A stretch of DNA of 64,000 bases, taken from assembly GCA_021234155.1 (NCBI GenBank), contig JAJEKV010000014.1, positions 20,103,513 to 20,167,512 on the forward strand. Reading direction: 5' to 3'. This document shows, in pieces, positions 1 through 9,178 of this stretch. Positions within the stretch are counted from its first letter, which is position 1, and each line of letters begins with the position of its first letter. The notes under the pieces were generated by a model that did not search any database, was not told where the DNA came from, and worked only from the letters and a program-made list of their open reading frames with translations. This DNA comes from Isoetes taiwanensis (Eukaryota; Streptophyta; Lycopodiopsida; Isoetales; Isoetaceae). The translations under genes were made by a program, and so were the position numbers.

Positions 1-445
1 AGCCCCCAAAAGTTAGCCCGTAGTTTGCACCCAGAAAAAAGAATAGCTATGTGTCAAAATAATGGAAGAGCCTACAATGTTTATATATGAGTAAATAGAA
101 AATCCTTAACACAATGCCCCTCAAGTTTATAGTGATCCAACGGTTCAGATCAATCTTGATCAGTGTGTTACTAAAGCTATAACACACGCTCTAGGGTGTT
201 ATCCAATGGACGGATCCAGATCGATTTTGATGGTGATCGGATGGCCCAAAACTCTCGGGCAGTGTGTTAAGGATGATAAGCCTTGGCCCTCGGGTGTTAC
301 TTCAAAAAAAAGGGAATTCGGGCCATCAAAATGGCTCGGGCGTGCACTACGCGCACACCCTCGCCATTTTGATGGCCCTCAAATTTTTTTTTTCAATAAA
401 ATGAGCCAGGGTTTTAGCTATAAAAAATTCTATTATTAAGGTGGC
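1..445. repeat. Dispersed repeat R, related in inverted orientation to the flanks of LINE-B
   Basis: Bases about 30-112 match the reverse complement of about 36,455-36,537 almost perfectly. Bases about 405-443 match the reverse complement of 29,838-29,876 with a few changes. The same repeat therefore appears here uninterrupted, and split around LINE-B near 30-36 kb. The middle (about 113-404) was not found in the other copy. No coding potential was recognised. A 22 bp direct duplication around the phrase ATCATCACTGAATTGGAG follows at about 447-515. The family is unknown. Confidence 0.6.
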
Positions 446-714
446 ACAATCATCACTGAATTGGAGCCCTACATCACTGAATTATTAAGTCACAATCATC
501 ACTGAATTGGAGCTCTATAACTACATGCATTGTGTCTCTTCCATTACACCTTCCATAAAGATATTCCTCTTCTCTACATCTTCTTCTCCTGTGCACATGC
601 GTTTAGGTTTTGGACGTCTAAGAGGTCTGCATATAGTGGTGACATGCTTCCAATAGCATCATTATATGACCACAGGAAACGCTGGCTCCTTGTAAGTGTC
701 ACAACAAGAATGTG

Positions 715-945
715 TAGGGGTATTTTGGTAATTAAGTTTGATGTATAAGGCATTTTGATGATTAAATTTGGTGTAGATTGATCAGAATTAGTATGTAATG
801 GCATTTTGGTATTTAAACTTGGTGTAGGGGTATTTTGGTAATTAATTTTCGTGTGTAGCGGCAAATTGGTAATTTATTTGTACATTTATTTGAGTCAGGG
901 GCATTTTGGTAATTTTGAAACTCATAGGGGCATTTTGGTAGTTTT
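715..945. repeat. AT-rich degenerate minisatellite
   Basis: A motif close to GGGGCATTTTGGTAATT recurs about seven times at irregular spacing (for example near 717, 749, 801, 829, 899 and 928). Spacers carry TTAAGTTTGGTGTA-like segments. The copies are diverged. No gene is visible in this stretch. Confidence 0.7.
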
Positions 946-954
946 CCCTTAGAG

Positions 955-1015
955 GAATTGCAGTTTACTGCGCATTCCCCGGGAGTCATCCTTAATGTGC
1001 AGTAGACTGCAATTC
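955..1015. repeat. Short imperfect inverted repeat (hairpin)
   Basis: Two 22 bp arms at 955-976 and 994-1015 are reverse complements with two mismatches. They are separated by a 17 bp loop containing CCCCGGG. In RNA this would form a stable stem of small-RNA size, but no transcript evidence is available. It may equally be a small MITE remnant. Confidence 0.65.
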
Positions 1016-1192
1016 TTATATACATAGCATCCTTCAGGAAGCAAAACGTGGAAATTTGCGGCATAAATGGCTTCTGTTCTTCCGATTTATGCTTGATTCT
1101 AGCCATCTCGTCCAAAGCATTTTTTCCTCGAAAATCTCTACCCAACACAAAACATTCTTGATTCATTGATCATTTAAAATGCAAATTTAAGT

Positions 1193-1480
1193 ATGGTGAA
1201 GAAATCCTTCCCAGATGGTGTTTGTGGCAGTCCTGGCTTAAAAAAGAAACCAGTTTCTGTCTGGAATGATAAATCCGGTATCGTCATAAGGCAAAAATTA
1301 GAAGATGCGGCCGCGGATTGAAAATCATCACCAGCCAGAAGTTGAATCATGTAGTAAGGCCGTCTTATATTTCCCCGAGTGGAGTCGAATATAAGAGCGT
1401 AATCGCTGTTAGAAGGCGAAAAGGAAAATCTATAGGCACCAGGATGGAAATTTGTTTGTTAAGCTTCTTGAAACTACGTG
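1193..1480 (+). pseudogene. Doubtful gene fragment, weakly MBD-like
   Basis: An ATG at 1,193 opens 42 codons rich in Lys that stop at 1,319-1,321. A second frame from 1,318 reads KLNHVVRPSYISPSGVEYKS, which loosely resembles the Tyr/Pro/Ser-Gly core of methyl-CpG-binding domains. The frames are broken, no splice structure was resolved and the stretch ends in the Gypsy element. The MBD idea is weak, and this may be chance coding potential. Confidence 0.2.
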
Positions 1481-1702
1481 TAAGTTTCTCACCTCTTCCA
1501 GCAGCTTGCAAGCATTGGATTCTTCCACGGAGCTTTTGCACCCTCTGGAATACATATGTTAGGAACACCACTAGCATGCGGTGTATTCCAGAGCTCGCCA
1601 CATCTGCTGAGCCCAGGCAGCTGAGGGAATGCAAAAAAGAAACACTGAAGCAAAACTATGCCAGCCAGAGTTATATGTGTCACCCGGGGGATTCACCTTT
1701 CA

Positions 1703-2746
1703 TTATTTAGTATCTTCACGAACTTTTATCTCAAACTCACAAATGCTCCTATCAACCCCTTTCAATTCTGAATATTCCCATGCAAAAACATCCACCCAAT
1801 CTTCAAAGTACTTAATCATTTTACCTTTGCAATCTTCATCATATAGATCTCCCATTTGCAAAGTCCTGGACATACCTCCTTTGTGCACTTCAAGTTCTTT
1901 GTGTGATTCCTCTTGTGCTAGGTTGATGGTCAAGATAGGATGAAACTGAGAGAGTTCATCTTCATCTAGGACATCTTCCTTGATAGCTCCCTCAGAGAGA
2001 TGCTCTAAGAGTGTTTTCCTGCACAAAGAATCAGCCTCAAAGTTTTTAGACCTTGGAATATGATAAATTTCCCAATGATCAAAAAAAGTTAGCAATTCTC
2101 GAGCTTGTGTGTTCAGATCCTCCATATCTTGATGTTTTGTTTGGTATTCTCCCGAAACTGTTTTGCAAACAAGTTGTGAGTCTCCATAGATAACAATATG
2201 GGAAATATTCATGAACCTTGCTTCCTCAGAGGGCCGCAATGAGGGGGCCCTATATTCTGCTGCATTAGAAGAAATATTAGGATGAATCCTCCCTATCTTA
2301 GTCATCAGCTTAAGATCTGCATCCTTCAGAATAGCAGCAGAAGAAGCAATCCCTAATTTTTTAGACATACCTCCATCAAACCAAAGGTAGGCCTTGTTTT
2401 CTTTTTGGATCGGGAACTCTACATGAGCAAAGTTGATAACTTCTGCATTTATATCAACATCTAGACCTAAACTGTAAACTCCTAACTCTTCTTCCTGCAA
2501 AATATCCACATCTATGAATCTAATGTTAGCAGAAGGGTCAGTTTGGTTTACCAGTTTAATGGAAGTTGCTCCATTTGAAATAATGCAAATACCTTCAGAC
2601 CATATAGGCCTAGCATCTACTGTTTTCATCCACCTTCTTCCCAATAATAAATCATAGATGTTAGCATGATTAACATTCTCAAAGTCAACAACCACAAATG
2701 TAGCTAAGACAATGATTCCCCTCAGATAATGAGACACATTTCTCAA
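1703..2746 (-). CDS. Gypsy polyprotein fragment: upstream RNase H plus pre-RT linker
   Basis: This is a 347-codon open frame. Residues about 120-255 look like a plant/archaeal-type RNase H (RVT_3-like). They have an acidic WFDGG start, an NAAEYRA helix, IYGDSQLV and a late HIPRSKNFEADSL with the catalytic Asp. The C-terminus, DVFAWEYSELKGVDRSIC, is the linker found just before RT in plant Gypsy polyproteins. The frame ends a few residues later, where RT should begin. RNase H would remove RNA from the RNA/DNA hybrid during reverse transcription. Its place between protease and RT is unusual, since the usual Gypsy RNase H follows RT and a second one is normally after that. The fragment was read directly in one frame. 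Confidence 0.82.
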   Translation of the reverse strand: MRNVSHYLRGIIVLATFVVVDFENVNHANIYDLLLGRRWMKTVDARPIWSEGICIISNGATSIKLVNQTDPSANIRFIDVDILQEEELGVYSLGLDVDINAEVINFAHVEFPIQKENKAYLWFDGGMSKKLGIASSAAILKDADLKLMTKIGRIHPNISSNAAEYRAPSLRPSEEARFMNISHIVIYGDSQLVCKTVSGEYQTKHQDMEDLNTQARELLTFFDHWEIYHIPRSKNFEADSLCRKTLLEHLSEGAIKEDVLDEDELSQFHPILTINLAQEESHKELEVHKGGMSRTLQMGDLYDEDCKGKMIKYFEDWVDVFAWEYSELKGVDRSICEFEIKVREDTK

Positions 2747-2978
2747 CGACTCCCTTTGGTACTACCTTAGCATTGGAAAAGGATTTTAGAACAATAGAAG
2801 TGTTGTCTTCTACTTTGAGATTCAGTGTTTTCATAACATGATAAGGCATGACATTTAGGGAGGAACCTCCATCCAACAAAACCTTATCTAAATGGGAGGT
2901 ACCTATAGTAGCACTACAAATAAAAGCACCCGGATCTTGATTGTGCTTTCGTGTAGGGCTCTGTAAATGTTGTTGCAA
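2685..2978 (-). CDS. Gypsy aspartic protease fragment
   Basis: The frame contains VLLDGGSSLNVMP, the flap-proximal active-site signature of plant Gypsy retropepsins, with Asp in the LDGGSS context. It continues into NLKVEDNTSIVLKSF. The protease would cleave the Gag-Pol polyprotein inside virus-like particles. The frame overlaps the zinc-knuckle frame upstream and the RNase H frame downstream, so at least two frameshifts separate what was one polyprotein. Confidence 0.85.
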   Translation of the reverse strand: MQQHLQSPTRKHNQDPGAFICSATIGTSHLDKVLLDGGSSLNVMPYHVMKTLNLKVEDNTSIVLKSFSNAKVVPKGVVEKCVSLSEGNHCLSYICGC

Positions 2979-3673
2979 GTTTCTGCAGCAATCTCTTCAA
3001 CATTTTGGGTATTCTTGATGAGCTTTTCCCTGTATGATGGTGCAATCCTTAATAAAGTTAGTAAGTCTACAGTAACCTTGGAGTTTTTCATAAGCAATTC
3101 AAATTCATCAAGCTCAAAATCTTTCTGTTTATACCTTTGAACAGGGGGAGGAGCTATATTCTGAGGATTTGGCTGAAATGTTACCTTAGGAGCTACACTT
3201 GGTGTGACAGAACTTGCAGATGTACCTGAATGGAGCCTAGCACGTGTTTGCACAACCATAACATCTTGTTCTTCTTGTTCTTCTGCACAAGTCTCAATAA
3301 AACTAATATTGGACACCTGTTTACCTTTTTCTTGCTTTGCAAGGTAATTCTTGACACTGCAGAACTTCTCTTCATGACCTATCTCTTTGCAAAAAGAACA
3401 AACAGGACATTCTCTACCAAAATGTCCCCTTTTGTGGCATTTAGGACAAGATCTTGCAAAGCAATTTTCAGCCCTATGATAGGGTTTACCACAGTTTGTG
3501 CATTCAGGTATGGCAGAGCTAGAAGAAGGAGCATTATTACTATTTTTTAACTCCATGAGTTGTTTGGTAACTTCTAAGAGAGCTTCAGATACCTTACTTA
3601 TCTCGATTTCATTTACGAAACCCGAGGGTCTAGCTCTTGACTTTTGGCTTCTTCTTTTCCTTCCGAATCGCAT
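2903..3673 (-). CDS. Gypsy gag C-terminal part with three CCHC zinc knuckles
   Basis: Three CX2CX4HX4C knuckles follow one another: CTNCGKPYHRAENC, CPKCHKRGHFGREC and CSFCKEIGHEEKFC (about residues 59-106). They bind the genomic RNA for packaging. A basic N-terminal stretch and a Pro/Ser/Thr-rich spacer surround them, and a conserved KDFELDEFELLMKN segment leads toward the protease. Three knuckles are more than the usual one or two. The frame is separated from the gag core upstream by a frameshift near 3,690. Confidence 0.85.
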   Translation of the reverse strand: MRFGRKRRSQKSRARPSGFVNEIEISKVSEALLEVTKQLMELKNSNNAPSSSSAIPECTNCGKPYHRAENCFARSCPKCHKRGHFGRECPVCSFCKEIGHEEKFCSVKNYLAKQEKGKQVSNISFIETCAEEQEEQDVMVVQTRARLHSGTSASSVTPSVAPKVTFQPNPQNIAPPPVQRYKQKDFELDEFELLMKNSKVTVDLLTLLRIAPSYREKLIKNTQNVEEIAAETCNNIYRALHESTIKIRVLLFVVLL

Positions 3674-3716
3674 GCATACAGGGGCGGCATTAGCATAGTG
3701 TAACTCGTGCTCGGTA

Positions 3717-4085
3717 TCATGATGAGGAGGGTAGAATGGATCTCGATTTCATCATCAAAGTGAGATAGCTTAGCATTTCTACTAAATCTACAGCCTTTAC
3801 AAATGTCTTATGGATTGAATCTAGCTCACCAAACTTTTGAAGTTTTAATAATTTTCTATAAATCTTAGGCCTGGACATCAAACCTCTGATAAAGGAAGCA
3901 ACCAGATGCAAAGTTGGGTGGGAAACATGGTTCCTATTACACACCAGCAAATAAGAGTTAAATCTTTCCACATACTGTTTCACACTTTCACCAGATTTAT
4001 TAGAAAAGGAATTGAGCTCAAAAACAAGGTCCAGGGGGTGAAGTAGTCTTACCAAACCTTGATGTAAACCTTTGTTCCAATTCAT
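3717..4085 (-). CDS. Gypsy gag (retrotrans_gag-like) middle fragment
   Basis: The segment FELNSFSNKSGESVKQYVERF and the following YLLVCNRN...FIRGL are typical of the retrotransposon gag capsid domain (the QxxxESVxxYxxRF pattern). The fragment joins the N-terminal gag frame at 4,109-4,360 through a frameshift. It would form the capsid of the intracellular particle. It is non-functional as it stands. Confidence 0.75.
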   Translation of the reverse strand: MNWNKGLHQGLVRLLHPLDLVFELNSFSNKSGESVKQYVERFNSYLLVCNRNHVSHPTLHLVASFIRGLMSRPKIYRKLLKLQKFGELDSIHKTFVKAVDLVEMLSYLTLMMKSRSILPSSS

Positions 4086-4108
4086 CCCACTTAGTACCTA
4101 TTGACAGT

Positions 4109-4360
4109 TCAAATCCAACCGGATCTGGCCTCATCACCTTTCATGCATTTGATAAACTCAGCAAACCTGGTACCTTTCTTCTTCCCATGCTCCTCATAAT
4201 ATTCTTCAAAATTCTTCAAGAAATTGTTAGCATTCATGGAAGAATCATAACAAGGGGAAGAAACAGGTATAGTGAGCTCAAATTGGTAAGGAGCTTGTGG
4301 AGGAAAAGGCAAAGCAGAAACATTTGTAACATTTGCTGTGGAACTGGTAGCCACTTTCAT
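4109..4360 (-). CDS. Gypsy gag N-terminal fragment
   Basis: These 83 codons begin with an ATG about 120 bp downstream of the LTR and primer-binding site, the expected place for gag. Pro-rich and polar N-terminal residues lead into NNFLKNFEEYYEEHGKKKG, consistent with the start of a capsid domain. The frame breaks at about 4,109 and continues in the 3,717-4,085 frame. Confidence 0.65.
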   Translation of the reverse strand: MKVATSSTANVTNVSALPFPPQAPYQFELTIPVSSPCYDSSMNANNFLKNFEEYYEEHGKKKGTRFAEFIKCMKGDEARSGWI

Positions 4361-4457
4361 GCTTACCCCTACTAGATCTGGTTGACCTGTTACCTCGGGT
4401 TGCTCAAGAGCTCAGTAGATCTTTCTTGGTGCCATGGAGTTCAACTTCCAGGTTATT

Positions 4458-4475
4458 ATCTCGGTAGGACCTCCA
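4458..4475 (-). other. Candidate tRNA primer-binding site
   Basis: On the minus strand the LTR ends in CA, followed by TTT and then TGGAGGTCCTACCGAGAT. A TGG a few bases after the LTR is the hallmark of a site complementary to a tRNA 3' CCA end. The tRNA was not identified; the site is clearly not the common initiator-Met type. Confidence 0.6.
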
Positions 4476-4478
4476 AAA

Positions 4479-6912
4479 TGTTAGCCTAAAACCTGGAATT
4501 TTAGTCTAACCTCAAGGAAGCTCAAACAAAATGGTTAGGACCTCCAGATCACTTAGGGTGATCAATCCTTGACATATGAAGTGAGAAAAGTCATTTTGGA
4601 ATATTGGTTTTTTCAAAATCACTAAAGTCCCTGAAACTGAAAAAACTGTCAGAGCAAAAAATGGCCTTGCAGACACACCTTGTGAGATTTTTGAGATGTG
4701 ATTGGTGGTATAGATGATCAACAAGCAAAGGAAACTGGGGGTGGAGATTTGACTTGATTTGAATAGGGGAAGGTTGAGAAAATGTAGGTCAAAGTCGGGT
4801 CAAAAAGTTGGCCGGTGCCAAAACAGAGCCAAAATTTGCAGATGGAGTTTGATAAGGAATCTTGAGTTGGGATCTGTGCAGGCAACTTCAAAATAACCCC
4901 TAGATCATGTGCATAGGGTTTAAATAGCAAAAAAGAGTTTTGGTTTCTCTGTAAGTAGCCGAGGCCTCAGGAAAAGAGCAAACTCTGTGACAGTTATGAA
5001 AAAAGGTCTTTTTATGTGTTTTCTTTGAATGTGTAGGTCTCTAAGGTTTTTATGAAGATGAAATGCAACTATCTGAAAAGAATATAGCTTGGAATAAATA
5101 TTTTGGGTTTTGTTTTTAGTTTTTTAGCTTTAAAAGCACAATGCAGGATTACAAAAGATGAATATACAATGGTGACAACAACTTTCCAGGCAAAGACTAT
5201 GCATTATAGAAATGTAACACAAGAAATTTGATAGTGTTAGCAAGGCATTACCAAATTCAAACATATAACAGTGTTTGAAAGTAAAATCCGTGTCCGGTTC
5301 GAGCCTTTAGTGAATCTCAGAACTACTAATGAAGCCGAATGAAATGATTTTTTGAGTTGTAGTTGAAGTGCCTCAGCTGTCGAACAAGTCACACTGGGAC
5401 AGATCTTTCAATCACGAGCAGAGCAGAGCAAATTTTGAATAGAGCAGAGCAAGATAATATCAGAATATCAAAATGCGCCGAGATCACAGAGGTCTATCTC
5501 TGAGGGGACGTGTCGATTTGATCCGAATGCCGGGTTTAAGAACCTGCTTTTTCTCACAAAACTAGCTCTACCCGAAAGTGATTTTAGGCCAAATTTGAGC
5601 AATTTCTCACGGATCAAGTGCCACAGAGGGTCCCCAAGGTCTCGGAAAAGGTTCAGGAGTCGCGGGATTCAATCAAATTTAGGCACGAATTGGCCGGATT
5701 TAGCAGGTTCCCCTATTTCTTAGGGTTCATCGAAAATTCTTAAGGATGATATATCCCACAGTAGGAGTGGTTCCGGAGGCTCGTATATAAGGAAAAGTGC
5801 TGACTCAACTATTAACCGCGGGCGTGCCACGCAGAGGGGACACCCAACCAGAGTGTTCGCCCCCCCCCCTGGGCCGCCACGTGGAAAAATTGGGGTGGAC
5901 ACGGAACTATGCGTAATTAGATAGGGCGATAGGCTAGAATAGGTTTTTATTTTTTTGGCACGCATCCCAAGAATCCAATTTTGAAGGCCTTCCCAAGGGT
6001 TTTTTTCAAATTTAAAAAGGCTATGTTAGCTCTTTTTTGCCAAGCTTTCCATCTAGAAGGTTTTCAGGTCAAACTGAAATATTTGAATTTTTGTCCATTT
6101 TGACCCATGGTCAATGAATATTGCAACATAGGGATGGTGAAAAAGTCATGGGAAAAGATGGGAAAAAGGGTGTAAATAGGCTATACTAGGGTTTAGGAAG
6201 ATGAAATGAGAATGAGAAAAGAGTTTTCTTGCCTTTGAAGTTTTTCAAGATCATTAGGGGGCAATTCTCAATTGAGGGTAGGATCAATAAGAAAATGGGT
6301 AGTGAAATGATGGGAAAAGGTCTCAAAAGTGGAAAAAATGGTGAAAGAAAGGTTACAAAAGGTTCATAGGACATAAAAAGGTGGATATGGAATGAAGACA
6401 AGATGGGTACCTCTGTAGCACTTGATTTCATCTCAGATTGTCTCTAATGCTCAAATCATACCTCATAGTGAAGATACATTTGCTCAAAGCCTAAGGGTCT
6501 TCCAAACTTCTATAAGGGTCTTCCAAACTTCAAGGCTAGAATAAGAGCACATTTCACTTCCAAGATGGCATCCTTATGTGTGTGACTTCAAACTACTAAT
6601 GAAACTCAAGCAAGCTTCATAAGGTTGAGCTTTGGTAAAACAACTTGTGCTTCTTTGATAATCTTGCTATAGCCTTTGCCTGGTCTTCAAATCAAAGGAA
6701 AATGTTAAACAAATGGGAATGTGTCTAAAGGTATTTTACCTCAAGGAAAAGATTAGGCTATAAAAGGAGATCCCCAATGCCTTCCAAACTTGGTCAAATG
6801 TCTTCCAAACTCTAATGGGATCACAATAGCCTGAAACTTTTCCTTAGAGGAAATATGGATGAAACAAAAGTTTTTGATAATAGATGCTAGTCCATGTTGC
6901 CAGAAATGGGCA
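4479..6912 (-). repeat. 5' LTR of the split Gypsy element, outer end truncated
   Basis: The LTR is homologous along its length to the complete LTR at 40,221-42,710, in the opposite orientation, with scattered substitutions and small indels. Its inner end is intact and reads CTAACA on the minus strand. Its outer end lacks the first 43 bp present in the other copy and stops at GGGCAAC (6,912), where unrelated sequence begins. The ORFs seen inside it are chance frames shared by both LTR copies. Confidence 0.92.
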
Positions 6913-7475
6913 ACAACCCCGAAATTTTAACTCCGGCCGATACTCCGCTGCACCCAGAGCAGCCGATCGAATTCTTCTACGGAGGGTGGGAGACAGAGAT
7001 AAGGGTAAAAAGGTTATCGTCCCAGGTAACCTTACGGTTCCTTGGAACCCGGATTTGGAAGATATCGGTCCATGGTGTATTTGCGAGAAGGACTACTTCT
7101 GCCTTGAAAGAGGATTGCCATCATGCATATACTGTGGCAGGGTGCACTGCCTGTTCTGCGATAGAATTCATCACGCCCAAGCTATAAAAGATGCAGGGTA
7201 TACCCTTCGCTTGCTCGAAATTTTAGGAGTGATGTCAGATAAGAACGATACGGTTCGCAAACAAGATAAGGAAAGGGTATTGCAGTGTTTCAGCGGTCTA
7301 CAGTTCCTACCAGGACGAGCTTTTAGTAGGAGATCTCCGTAAGGTGTGTGTCCTCTGTTGTGAAAAGAATCCGACTGATTATATATGCAGAGCTTTCATG
7401 GCCAGGAATGTAGAAAAAAGGAAGAAAGTAGGGGAGTCATCAACAGGAAAAAGGATGAGAAAAGGAATGTAAGAG
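6913..7475 (+). pseudogene. Cys-rich ORF relic of unknown family
   Basis: Coding potential starts at the LTR junction and shifts frame at about 6,990 and again near 7,290. The central frame has WCICEKDYFCLERGLPSC followed by CGRVHCLFC, and a later frame has CVLCC. These clustered Cys/His residues suggest a zinc-binding domain. The last frame ends at about 7,470 with a strongly basic tail (KRKK, GKRMRKGM). Base composition is less AT-rich than the flanks. I do not recognise the family. A Cys-rich nucleic-acid-binding protein from a mobile element is possible but unproven. Confidence 0.4.
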
Positions 7476-8039
7476 CAGGCGGGCGAGGATTGATCGGGAT
7501 GGAAAGGGGAGACTAAGAAAATTTCCTTTTGGCTTGTCTTTATTTTCTTTTATTCCTTTTGTTTTCGTATTCCTTCTTGATCAGCCTATGTCTACATATA
7601 ATATTGTGAACAAAAGTAGTCTTATCATTCAGCCTCTGGCTGAATTTATCAGAATGTACATCTGGAAGGCACAGATTTTTGAATACAGAAATGGATTACC
7701 GGCTCATATGTAAAGTAACTTCTCATATTAGCTTAGGAGTTAAAAGCATCGAGATGAGATTACGAAACACTCTCGATATATAATTCCCTTAAAAAGTAGA
7801 GAGTGTAATCACAATAGGTGAATAGTATCGCGATAGTAGTAAATCATAGCAGAGATAACTAGATAAAACATAATTTATCCGTTCACCGGGAAGGGGAATC
7901 GTTTCGGACATGTCACTGTTCCAAAAAAAAAACCGCGAAATGATAACATAATAGCACTAAATCTAGGACTATGTAGTATTTCCACGGGGAGATATGGAAA
8001 GGATAGATGAGTATATAAAGCTGGGACTCGGGAGAACAA
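7476..8039. other. No gene recognised
   Basis: AT-rich sequence without a supported reading frame lies between the Cys-rich relic and the presumed 5' part of LINE-A. No terminal repeats were found. Confidence 0.5.
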
Positions 8040-8279
8040 TAAAGGGAGAATGCGGCAAGAGATAACAGGCCAGATCTGCATAGACAAGGATACAGAAAAT
8101 GACCACGGACCGAAAAGCATCAAAACATCGACGGAGGTAATACTACATATGAAGGTGGCGAAAAGGATTAACCTGGACCGACAGAACAGGATAAAAGAGG
8201 ATAAAATACATAGCAGAGAATGTGCAGACGGGACAGAATGAAAGACAGCATAAGTAGCAGGAGCACTGGACATAACAGA

Positions 8280-8620
8280 GACTGGAGCCGAAAAGGCCAG
8301 TCAGAGTTACATGAGTAAAAGTTGGCTGGAATAAAATACGGGACAGAGAGGCAAAGCCTCCGCCGTACACCAGGATAGGAGGGCTAGACCCACCAACTGG
8401 TTATCCAGACCACTATAAACTCAAAACAACCACGAGAGTATCAAATAACAGACTGGAGCCGAAAAGGCCAGTCAGAGTTACAGGAGTAAAAGGTGGCCGG
8501 AATAAGATACGGGACAGAGAGGCAAAGGCTTCGCCATACACCAGGATAGCGAGGGCTAGACTCACCAACTGATAATCCGGACCACTATAAACTCAAAACA
8601 ACCACGAGAGTATAAAAAAT
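8280..8620 (+). repeat. Tandem 171 bp units in the LINE-A 5' UTR
   Basis: Two units starting at 8,280 and 8,451 share GACTGGAGCCGAAAAGGCC, a hairpin-like GAGGCAAAGCCTCC segment, CACCAGGATAG and CACTATAAACTCAAAACAAC. A more diverged third relative lies at about 8,695-8,800. Tandem 5' UTR monomers often carry the internal promoter in LINEs; that role here is inferred. Confidence 0.85.
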
Positions 8621-9178
8621 GTATCAACCATGGAAAACGGCCAACTTGAATAGTTACAAAATATACAACAAAAAATGTACGTATAGTCAAAGAGGAGATT
8701 GGGACACGCTACGGACTGAGGGGTCTAACCCCCGCCATAGGCCAGGATAGCGAGGGCACGACCCTCCAACTGGTTCCCGGATCACCATAATGACTGAACG
8801 AAGGCCAAAGGCTTTATTACATAATGATTCTGGTAGGTAACTACCGAATCTTAGATTGGCACAGAGGGGGTCACCCCTGGCCAATTTAGCGGGAATGGAG
8901 AGACGACGGTATTTAAGCAGTGAATCGAATAGTGGGGAACAGAATAATTAATAGGAATGTACATTCTAAAATTCAAATTTAAAATCAGGGATAATGGCAC
9001 TATTTGAATTAGAAGACCGTTCAAGGAAAGGATATATATACAACAACAAGGGCAAAGTGTTGGTAGCGCATCAGCAAGGCCGCATTAATAGTAATCCAGA
9101 CGAGAGAGCACAACTGTTTTATTGTCACCAGAAGCTATGGCGAAAATCACCAATCTCAGCCAATAGAAGAAAGCAGAT

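Larger units (their letters stand above)
1700..6912 (-). mobile_element. 5' half of a Ty3/Gypsy LTR retrotransposon
   Basis: On the minus strand the order is LTR (6,912-4,479), a primer-binding site, gag, zinc knuckles, aspartic protease, an RNase H domain and the conserved linker before the reverse transcriptase. The element then stops at about 1,700 without RT or integrase. The missing 3' half (RT, RNase H, integrase, LTR) is present on the plus strand at about 37,040-42,710 and begins at the matching protein position. The LTR is clearly homologous to that at 40,221-42,710. Reading frames carry several frameshifts, so the element is inactive. This half was probably separated from the other by an inversion. 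Confidence 0.9.

Noticed and set aside
4512-4724. Conserved 70-residue protein on opposite strands (also 42,465-42,677)
   Set aside because: Both lie inside the two homologous Gypsy LTRs. The shared frame follows from LTR identity and shows no domain.
6913-7475. Integrated viral Cys-rich protein
   Set aside because: The cysteine pattern is suggestive only. No further viral gene is adjacent and no family could be matched by eye, so no viral assignment is made.
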